This document shows positions 1 through 4,768 of a stretch of 8,444 nt of DNA, in pieces. The stretch comes from Limiplasma merdipullorum. Lineage in GTDB: Bacteria; Bacillota; Clostridia; Christensenellales; Aristaeellaceae. The stretch is from the NCBI GenBank assembly GCA_018711955.1, contig DVHQ01000286.1, positions 1-8,444 on the forward strand, read 5' to 3'. The translations under genes were made by a program, and so were the position numbers. The first letter of the stretch is position 1, and each line of letters opens with the position of its first letter. The notes under the pieces were generated by a model, which made no database searches, was not told where the DNA came from, and saw only the letters and a program-made list of their open reading frames with translations.

Positions 1-118
1 TCCATTCCACGGCCTCGCCGTTTCCGACATAGTAGCCCACGTGCCCTTCCTTGTGCAGCGCCAGCCCGACGACCTCCGGGAGCGTGTCGATGCCGCCCCA
101 GTCCGCGCCTCCATCTCA
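1..118 (-). pseudogene. NlpC/P60-like cell-wall hydrolase fragment, truncated at its 5' side
   Basis: The minus strand is open from an in-frame TGA (118-116) to the left edge and reads DGGADWGGIDTLPEV, then GHVGYYVGNGEAVEW. The pattern of 'IDTLPE', then 'GHVGYYVGNGEAVE', is what I know from the C-terminal part of NlpC/P60-type (CHAP-like) peptidoglycan hydrolases of Clostridia, where the GHVG histidine belongs to the catalytic site. The upstream part that should carry the catalytic cysteine is missing: the frame is closed by TGA only about 12 residues before the motif, and the sequence before it belongs to a Fic gene remnant. I infer a truncated, inactive fragment left by a deletion or rearrangement. 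The gene continues outside the window, so its length cannot be judged. Confidence 0.55.
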
Positions 119-125
119 CATGGTA

Positions 126-635
126 TCATTCTTCTTGCTGAATGATAAATACCGCCTTCCAACCTTCCATCTTCCGCTCCAATAGTCCTTCTTTACAAAG
201 CAACAGAAAATCCTGCCATACAATCTCCAGCGCCGTTTTGAACTTCTTCTTCTATGCGTCCACCGTGACCCGCGCGACCTTGCCTGCCAGCAGTCACCGT
301 GCCCTTTTAAGCTGACGCTCATTGAGATGTCCGGTTGCTTAAAGGGCATTTAAGCGTTTCTCTGCCAGTACTTGACCAAGCAAATGCTCCTTCATCCTGT
401 CTGCGCTCCATGAAAGCATGGCAGAATAATAATTAATGAAATAGGTCATATCGTTGCCGGACGTTTCAACCTGACGCATGGCTTTGTCGGACCGGCCGCG
501 TTCTTCTGCAATCAGCCCCGAAATGGAAAAGTACCGGAAGAAATCATATCCCGTGCGCAGCAGCATCATATAACTCAGCGCACGAGCCGTGCGTCCATTG
601 CCGTTCACCCAAAGAGTCAGGAGCCCTTCTGTTGT
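126..635 (-). pseudogene. Fic-family protein pseudogene (N-terminus lost, three internal stops)
   Basis: A single minus-strand frame starts after the stop of the neighbouring regulator gene. It encodes NGNGRTARALSYMMLLRTG near its beginning, which is the core of the Fic motif HxFx(D/E)GNGRxxR. The helical Fic C-terminal region and a winged-helix-like tail (LLLCKEGLLERKMEG) follow. Fic enzymes transfer AMP or similar groups from nucleotides to target hydroxyls. Here everything before the motif is missing, the catalytic histidine position reads Thr (LLTLWVNGNGR), and the frame is broken by TAA at 341-339, TGA at 296-294 and TAG at 254-252. The tail remains recognisable in the same frame up to TGA at 128-126, so no frameshift is needed. 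At least two stops look like former Trp codons (ARxLLAG and VDAxKKKFK). GTG at 608 could open an 89-residue piece (608-339), but it would lack the catalytic histidine. I regard the locus as dead. Confidence 0.8.
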
Positions 636-1262
636 TCATCTTTGTCCTTTCTTCAACTGGTACCGGCCGCGTCCCGTTCTGATCAGGATTTTTTCGTCAC
701 AGAGCTTTTTCAGGACCCGCTGCAACTGTCGACGGCTGCAATGAAGCATTTGAAGGGCATGATTGACGGAGGAAATCTCATGGTTTGGCTGTGCTTTTCT
801 AAGAAAAAAGAGGACCTTTTCCTCCAATGTCTGTGCCGAGGCGTCCATCACAGCTGAAAAGGACAGCTTTCCCGCCAGCTGACTCAGCACAAACCGCAGA
901 AACACCGGATCGTTTTCCAGAATGCTCTGGTTTTCCCGAAACGGCATGGACAGGCATAGCACTGTCTCGCCGGCTTCTACATAGAGCGACTGGTTGCCCG
1001 CCCCGCTGAACTCCATATCCCCCAGCAACGTCCCGCTGGCCGCCTTTGAAATATAACGGATGGACCCATCCACAGTCAGATGGTAGATGGACACGCTGCC
1101 CTCCACAACGATGTAAAACTGGCTGAGAGATTGAATCGGGTCATTGAGCATCTCTCCCTTTTCAAATTTCAACAGTTTGATGACAGGCGGCCTCTTCTGA
1201 AAATGGTCCTGATATTTCGCAAAAAAGGTTTCCATTCTGCGTTCGTCCCTGATTTCTTTCAC
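636..1262 (-). CDS. Crp/Fnr-family transcriptional regulator (YeiL-like)
   Basis: This 208-residue protein has the Crp layout. A cyclic-nucleotide-binding-like beta-roll spans roughly residues 28-110 (IVVEGSVSIY, GTLLGDMEF). A linking helix spans about 112-140 and a winged helix about 145-205. The recognition helix CSRRQLQRVLKKL (175-187) aligns with CSRETVGRIL of E. coli CRP and keeps both DNA-contacting arginines (R177 and R182), while the CRP glutamate is Arg178. The phosphate-binding cassette lacks the Arg-Ser/Ala signature, so cAMP binding is unlikely, and I see no FNR-type cysteine cluster at the N-terminus. The ligand is unknown. The GTG start is favoured over ATG at codon 10 because a GAGG box lies 8 bases before it (1274-1271), while the ATG has none. 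It is divergent from the MATE gene, and a Crp-like palindrome lies between them, so autoregulation and control of the pump are likely. Confidence 0.88.
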   Translation of the reverse strand: MKEIRDERRMETFFAKYQDHFQKRPPVIKLLKFEKGEMLNDPIQSLSQFYIVVEGSVSIYHLTVDGSIRYISKAASGTLLGDMEFSGAGNQSLYVEAGETVLCLSMPFRENQSILENDPVFLRFVLSQLAGKLSFSAVMDASAQTLEEKVLFFLRKAQPNHEISSVNHALQMLHCSRRQLQRVLKKLCDEKILIRTGRGRYQLKKGQR

Positions 1263-1270
1263 CGCTTACA

Positions 1271-1274
1271 CCTC
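1271..1274 (-). promoter_or_regulatory. Ribosome binding site deciding the GTG start of the Crp-family gene
   Basis: On the minus strand GAGG (within GGGAAGAGG) is followed after 8 bases by GTG at 1262-1260. The internal ATG alternative (codon 10) has no purine-rich box at a usable distance. Confidence 0.6.
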
Positions 1275-1284
1275 TTCCCTCCAC

Positions 1285-1313
1285 ATTGTGCCATATGACA
1301 CAAGCATTTTCAA
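1285..1313 (-). promoter_or_regulatory. Predicted promoter of the Crp-family gene
   Basis: On the minus strand TTGAAA (1313-1308) and CACAAT (1290-1285) are separated by 17 bp. The -35 matches the consensus at 5 of 6 positions and the -10 at 4 of 6, so this is a modest prediction. The palindromic operator (1286-1303) covers the spacer and most of the -10 box, which would fit autorepression. Confidence 0.35.
1286..1303. promoter_or_regulatory. Predicted operator for the Crp-family regulator
   Basis: The sequence TTGTGCCATATGACACAA is a dyad with 8 of 9 base pairs symmetric. Its inner 16 bp, TGTG-N8-CACA, have the spacing of the E. coli CRP site TGTGA-N6-TCACA and match it at 8 of 10 consensus positions. 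It is the only strong palindrome I see in the 90-bp divergent intergenic region, beside a gene for a Crp-type protein that keeps two of the three base-reading residues of CRP. Its centre (1294.5) is about 41.5 bp upstream of the start point predicted for the MATE gene, the classical class II activator position. Confidence 0.6.
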
Positions 1314-1323
1314 TTCAAATCTG

Positions 1324-1329
1324 TAAAAT
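1324..1329 (+). promoter_or_regulatory. Predicted -10 element of the MATE gene
   Basis: TAAAAT matches TATAAT at 5 of 6 positions. No good -35 hexamer lies 16-18 bp upstream (CAAGCA at 1301-1306), as expected for an activator-dependent promoter. The predicted start point near 1336 leaves a leader of about 17 nt that still contains the ribosome binding site. Confidence 0.4.
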
Positions 1330-1339
1330 AGAGCCTTGT

Positions 1340-1344
1340 GGAGG
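1340..1344 (+). promoter_or_regulatory. Ribosome binding site deciding the MATE start
   Basis: GGAGG is followed after 8 bases by ATG at 1353. An in-frame GTG at 1338 would place this box inside the coding sequence, so the ATG is preferred. Confidence 0.75.
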
Positions 1345-1352
1345 TAATACAT

Positions 1353-2681
1353 ATGGCTTCTCTTTTCGATACCAGGCACTTATATCGCAGCTATTTCAAG
1401 ATGGCGCTTCCCGTGGTACTGGGGATGGTCGTCACATTGGTTTACAATCTGGCGGACACCTTTTTCATCGCCCAGACCAATGATACGGATTTGATCGCCG
1501 GCGTCTCCCTGTGCGCTCCGGTGTTTACCGCTCTGATGGCCTTTGGAAACATTTACGGCCAGGGCGGCAGTTCGCTGATTTCCCGCTTGCTTGGCAAACA
1601 GGATGGAGAGGGGGCAAAGCGCGTCAGCTCCTTCTGCTTTTACATCGCCCTGGCCACAGGGATTGTTCTGGCTGTGGTTCTGACCGCATTCAACCGTCCG
1701 GTTTTGACCCTGCTGGGCGCGGATGCCGACACACTTCCCCATGCCCGTGAGTACTATCTCGTACTGGTGGTCTGCGCGCCCATTATGGTGCTGAGCTTTA
1801 TCCACTCCAGCCTCGTCCGCTGCGAAGGCATGTCCACCGAATCCATGATCGGGACGGTCCTTGGGGCCATTATCAATATTATCCTGGACCCGATTCTCAT
1901 CTCCGCAGCCGGCATGGGCGCCATGGGTGCGGCTGTGGCGACAGTGATCGGCTATCTTTGCAGCGTACTTTATTTTCTTTGGCTTCTCCGCAAAAAGAGC
2001 CGCTGCCTGTCTGTCAAGTTCTCTCTCTGCCGCATTGGCGTCGGAGAGCTGCGCCAGATCCTGGGCGTAGGTGTTACAGCAGCTTTGAGCAACCTCATGC
2101 AGAGCCTGTGCATCATCGTCATCAATCAGTTCCTTTTGCCCTACGGCAATGACAAAATTGCCGCCATGGGCATTGTGCTGAAGATCAACATGATCGCCCA
2201 GCTGATTCTGACCGGATTTGCCTTTGGAGGCGTGCCGCTGTTCGGATATCTCTACGGTGCTCGAAAACGTATAGAAATGAAGAAACTGGTGGGGTTCTGC
2301 CTTGGCTTTCTATCTGCCTTCTCTCTGGTGCTGACGGCTGTTTTGTGTCTGTTTGCATCGCCGCTCATGGGTGCGTTTGTGCAGGACGCCGCCATGATTG
2401 CCACAGGCTCCGAGATGCTCCGCTGGCAGGCGGCCTCGACGGTGTTCGCTGGCATCGTACTGTTGCTGACGGTTCTTTTTCAGGCTACCGGAAAGGTCGG
2501 ACCGTCCTTTGTTCTGTCCATCAGCCGGCAGGGCGTTGTTTTTGTGGCGTCGCTGCTGATCTGCACAAGGCTCTTTGCCTACAACGGCGTGTTGATGAGT
2601 CAGGCGGTGGCGGATGTGTTCAGCGCTTTGATTGCCCTGATCCTGCTACTGTATGCAAACCCCATGAGGCAGGAGATGTAA
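1353..2681 (+). CDS. MATE-family multidrug/organic cation exporter (MepA-like)
   Basis: This 442-residue integral membrane protein has about twelve hydrophobic segments, the normal size and layout for MATE exporters. These push cationic drugs, dyes or metabolites out of the cell using an H+ or Na+ gradient. Family landmarks are NLADTFFI (32-39, with an acidic residue in the first helix), GQGGSSLISRLLG (69-81), SSLVRCEGM (152-160), NIILDP (175-180), the N/C-half linker near residues 213-235, GYLYGARK (298-305) and QATGK (377-381). The close spacing of GNIYGQGGSSLISRLLG resembles Firmicute MepA/DinF-type members. The start is ATG 1353, behind a GGAGG box. It is divergent from a Crp-family regulator and shares a palindromic operator with it, so the pump is probably induced by that regulator. 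An intrinsic terminator lies about 100 bp downstream. The substrate cannot be told from sequence. Confidence 0.92.
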   Translation: MASLFDTRHLYRSYFKMALPVVLGMVVTLVYNLADTFFIAQTNDTDLIAGVSLCAPVFTALMAFGNIYGQGGSSLISRLLGKQDGEGAKRVSSFCFYIALATGIVLAVVLTAFNRPVLTLLGADADTLPHAREYYLVLVVCAPIMVLSFIHSSLVRCEGMSTESMIGTVLGAIINIILDPILISAAGMGAMGAAVATVIGYLCSVLYFLWLLRKKSRCLSVKFSLCRIGVGELRQILGVGVTAALSNLMQSLCIIVINQFLLPYGNDKIAAMGIVLKINMIAQLILTGFAFGGVPLFGYLYGARKRIEMKKLVGFCLGFLSAFSLVLTAVLCLFASPLMGAFVQDAAMIATGSEMLRWQAASTVFAGIVLLLTVLFQATGKVGPSFVLSISRQGVVFVASLLICTRLFAYNGVLMSQAVADVFSALIALILLLYANPMRQEM

Positions 2682-2781
2682 AGAAGGATCGGGCAGCACT
2701 TTGGCTGCCATGGATACCGGAAACGGCGGCTTTGTGCCCTCTCGGTACGCGGGTAAACAGCCGGGTATAAAGGCTGATCTG

Positions 2782-2833
2782 GCGGCAGGTTCAGCGCCAC
2801 CCGTGGGTGTGGGCAGGAACCGGCCGTTTTTTT
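2782..2833 (+). terminator. Intrinsic terminator behind the MATE gene
   Basis: A long stem forms from GCGGC-A-GGTTC (2782-2792) with GAACC-G-GCCGT (2817-2827). The inner stem CACCC/GGGTG (2798-2809) closes on a 2-base loop. Seven T residues follow directly (2827-2833). The remaining bases between 2682 and 2781 hold only a small GGCAGC/GCTGCC hairpin (2692-2709) without a T run, and no gene. Confidence 0.7.
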
Positions 2834-2881
2834 CGGGTTTTTTCCACATGTCACTTTTTTCTTTCTTTTTTCGCCATAAAG

Positions 2882-2890
2882 TGCTATGAT
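2882..2890 (+). promoter_or_regulatory. Predicted extended -10 promoter of the permease gene
   Basis: TGCTATGAT is an extended -10 element (TGn plus TATGAT, 5 of 6). The -35 region is a pyrimidine-rich tract without a good hexamer, which extended -10 promoters tolerate. It lies downstream of the MATE terminator, so the permease is a separate transcription unit. A GGGGTGAT box (2909-2916) precedes the ATG at 2921. Confidence 0.45.
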
Positions 2891-2920
2891 GGCTTGAAAA
2901 ATGTATTTGGGGTGATTGCC

Positions 2921-4030
2921 ATGCTGGCTCATTTGAAGAAAGAAAAAGTGCTGGTGATATCACTGTTGCTTGCGCTGCTATCAATGTGCTTTGTTCCGCC
3001 GGATGCGGGGTATGCCTCCTATGTCGATGTGCGGGTGCTGGCGCTGCTGTTTGCCCTGATGCTCCTGGTCCGGGGGCTGCAGAACATGGGCATGTTCAAC
3101 TGGCTGATCGCAAAAGCGTTCGTGCGCATCAAGCACCTGCGCCGCCTGGCGCAGATGCTGATACTGATGTGCTTCTTTACCAGCATGATCATAACCAACG
3201 ACGTGTCTCTTGTTACGTTCGTGCCCTTCTGCCTCACGGCGCTCACCCTTTGCGGACAGCAAAAATGGGCCGTTCTTATCGTGGTTTTGCAGACAATCGC
3301 GGCGAATCTGGGCAGCATGGCGACGCCCATCGGCAACCCGCAAAACCTCTATCTGTTTTCGACCTTTTCCATGGGCCTGGGGAGCTTTTTTGCGACGGTA
3401 TTGCCCACGGCGGCCCTTTCCCTGGTGCTGCTGCTGCTGGCAACGCTGGCCATCCCCGCCGAGCCGGTGCGCATGAACCTGACGCAGGATACCTGGAATC
3501 CATCCAGGGTTGAACTGGGCACCTACATCGCCCTGTTCTGCGTCAACCTGCTGGTGGTGTTCCGCGTTCTGCACTGGCTGCCGGCGCTTGCCGCAACGGT
3601 GGCCGGGGTGCTGCTGCTGCGCAGGGCAAAGCTGCTGGCGCAGGTGGATTATGCTCTGTTGCTAACCTTTGTGGGCTTTTTTGTGTTCGTTGGCAACATG
3701 GGGCGGATCGAGGCCGTGAGCACGTGGATTTCCTCCATGCTGACCGGACATGAGATGGTCCTTTCCGCCCTTTTCAGCCAGGTGCTGAGCAATGTGCCCA
3801 CCGCCATTCTGCTCAGCGGCTTCACCGACAACATCCGCGGGCTGCTGCTGGGCGTCAACATCGGCGGACTGGGTACGCTCATTGCGTCCATGGCCAGTCT
3901 GATTTCCTACAAGCTCTATGCCAACCAGCCCGGCGCCGAAAAGGGAAAGTACATGCTCACCTTTACGGCCTACAACGTCGCGGGATTTGTGCTGCTCCTG
4001 GGCGTCAGCCTGCTGTGCGGATGGGCCTGA
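2921..4030 (+). CDS. SLC13/ArsB-NhaD-type anion permease
   Basis: This 369-residue, strongly hydrophobic protein has ten or more likely membrane helices. Members of the ion-transporter superfamily take up dicarboxylates, citrate or inorganic anions, or export arsenite or exchange Na+. Diagnostic stretches are MIITNDVSLVTFVPF (89-103), NLGSMATPIGNPQNL (129-143) and, in the second half, SNVPTAILLSG (290-300) followed by GGLGTLIASMASLISYK (315-331). These are the paired re-entrant loop motifs of the superfamily, with Asn and Pro/Thr as ligand residues. The length is short compared with classical SLC13 proteins (about 430-480) but fits the compact clostridial versions I know. The start is ATG 2921, with GGGGTGAT just upstream. 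A longer in-frame extension to 2807 exists but would overlap the terminator and promoter. The substrate cannot be assigned, and neighbours give no hint. Confidence 0.85.
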   Translation: MLAHLKKEKVLVISLLLALLSMCFVPPDAGYASYVDVRVLALLFALMLLVRGLQNMGMFNWLIAKAFVRIKHLRRLAQMLILMCFFTSMIITNDVSLVTFVPFCLTALTLCGQQKWAVLIVVLQTIAANLGSMATPIGNPQNLYLFSTFSMGLGSFFATVLPTAALSLVLLLLATLAIPAEPVRMNLTQDTWNPSRVELGTYIALFCVNLLVVFRVLHWLPALAATVAGVLLLRRAKLLAQVDYALLLTFVGFFVFVGNMGRIEAVSTWISSMLTGHEMVLSALFSQVLSNVPTAILLSGFTDNIRGLLLGVNIGGLGTLIASMASLISYKLYANQPGAEKGKYMLTFTAYNVAGFVLLLGVSLLCGWA

Positions 4031-4173
4031 CGCTCCGCTGTGCGGCAGGGCTTTTTCGCTCCGCAAGAAAAAGGCTTCTCGCGCTGATTGATGAGAATCC
4101 GGAGGATTGTGCATCTCTTGGTCTGAATCAGGCGGTTCATGCCCATGTGCAGGAAATTCGCTGCATTGGCTAA
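4021..4173 (+). other. Short open frame of unknown nature overlapping the permease 3' end
   Basis: An ATG at 4021 opens a 50-codon frame that overlaps the last 10 bases of the permease gene and ends at TAA 4171-4173. The C-terminal part (from about 4083: ALIDENPEDCASLGLNQ, then AVHAHVQEIRCIG) has normal-looking amino-acid composition. It resembles a folded, helical protein tail more than random translation. There is no convincing ribosome binding site, and the first 18 codons run through a hairpin. I do not recognise the family. It may be the 3' remnant of a lost gene fused to chance sequence, or a coincidence. Confidence 0.25.
4033..4056 (+). terminator. Possible weak terminator behind the permease gene
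   Basis: Directly after the stop, CCGC-TGT-GCGG (4035-4045), extendable by CT/AG with one bulge, is followed by GGGC and five T residues (4052-4056). The same T run can also pair with GAAAAAG at 4067-4073. The stem is short, so confidence is low. Confidence 0.35.
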
Positions 4174-4207
4174 CGGCCGACCGGAGAGCCCTGTTATACA
4201 GAACATA

Positions 4208-4440
4208 TGGGCCCATCTCGGAAAAGCGGACACAAAAGCATGTAAAATAGCGGGATGAATTTTTGACATTTGGGGAGAGGTTCGTTCACGCTGCCTGAGG
4301 CGGCGGAAGAGTGGCCTCAAACTGTGCGGCAGATTGCCATCCCAATGCGGAATGTGGCCCTACTGAGTTGTAGAAGGCCTCCAGATAGGCGATACGTCGG
4401 TCTGTGCGCTGGCTCTGGTGGGATTGTGCTTGAGATGGGG
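4208..4440 (-). mobile_element. IS3-family element remnant (transposase C-terminus plus right end)
   Basis: Read on the minus strand, 4440-4286 encodes RRIAYLEAFYNSVGPHSALG followed by WQSAAQFEATLPPPQAA and TGA (4288-4286). This is the C-terminal end of an IS3-family DDE transposase (family pattern YIExFYNxxRxHSALGYxSPxxFE), including the final catalytic-domain helix. The rest of the transposase is absent. Downstream, TGGGCCCATCTCGG followed by AAAAGCGGACA (4208-4232) starts with TG and resembles an IS3 right terminal repeat ending in CA on the element strand. I recall similar ends (TGTCC-pyrimidines-GGGATxGxCCA) from this family. The remnant stops where the 152-bp palindrome begins. Confidence 0.65.
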
Positions 4441-4590
4441 TCAATCCCAAGTTCTGTGTAAGCTGCGTTTAGCGGTGCGAATAGAGTAAAATGTATTCAG
4501 GGCGGTAGCCGCGGAATCCGGCTGCCGCCCTGGTATCGTTTTGCTCTGTTCGCACCCAAACGGAGTTTACACTAAAATTTAGGATTGACC
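4439..4590. repeat. 152-bp near-complete palindrome, candidate IS256-related MITE
   Basis: The left arm (4439-4511, 73 nt) and the right arm (4590-4519) pair over their full length around a 7-base loop. I count 57 matching positions, 14 mismatches (about half compatible with G-U pairing in a plus-strand RNA) and three gap positions. The outer 9 bp, GGTCAATCC and GGATTGACC, are perfect. Strong inner blocks are GTGTAA/TTACAC, GGTGCGAA/TTCGCACC, AGGGCGG/CCGCCCT and AGCCG/CGGCT. The outer 25-28 bp of each arm (ATCCTAAATTTTAGTGTAAA and its left counterpart) resemble IS256-family terminal repeats as I remember them (ATCCCAAATTTTGTGTAAAC). There is no coding capacity and no clear 8-9 bp target duplication. 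It could be a MITE, two fused IS ends, or a bidirectional transcription barrier. Confidence 0.65.
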
Positions 4591-4723
4591 TGCATGGGTA
4601 CTTGATGGCTATATCATATGGTATAACCGCAAGCGCATCAGGCCGTCTTTGGCAGATGTAGTCCCTACAAGTATCAAGAGTGCCTTGGTTAAGCATTGTA
4701 ACTTGTCCAACCTTCTGTCCGCA
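4591..4723 (+). mobile_element. Second IS3-family remnant (IS150-like transposase C-terminus plus right end)
   Basis: Directly beside the palindrome, the plus-strand frame from 4604 encodes DGYIIWYNRKRIRPSLADVV followed by PTSIKSAL. The 'YIxWYNxKRIxxSL' signature marks the C-terminus of IS150-type IS3-family transposases, whose usual continuation is SLGxxSPxxYR. Here that part has diverged (LADVVPTSIKS). The frame meets TGA (4588-4590) just upstream, at the palindrome edge, so only the last 30-40 residues survive. TGTCCAACCTTCTGTCCGCA (4704-4723) resembles the right terminal repeat of such elements and lies 45 bp before the stop of the convergent GH2 gene. It is of a different subgroup from, and opposite in direction to, the first remnant, so the two are not halves of one element. 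Confidence 0.55.
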
Positions 4724-4768
4724 CTCTCTTTCTCAAAAGCAACCGCATTTCTGATTTCTATCCGGCAT

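Noticed and set aside
126..635. Programmed stop readthrough or recoding of the Fic gene
   Set aside because: Three different stop codons plus loss of the catalytic N-terminal half fit simple decay; no recoding element or selenocysteine-type context is apparent.
2682..2781. Riboswitch or small RNA upstream of the permease
   Set aside because: The region lies before the MATE terminator and upstream of the permease promoter, and shows only a small hairpin with no known aptamer core.
2981..3574. Minus-strand 197-codon open frame
   Set aside because: Rich in His, Gln and Arg, the typical antisense image of a hydrophobic membrane protein gene (the permease).
4263..4268. Perfect TTGACA that could be a -35 box
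   Set aside because: No -10-like hexamer lies 16-18 bp downstream (TCACGC) and no gene follows; it falls in the IS3 remnant.
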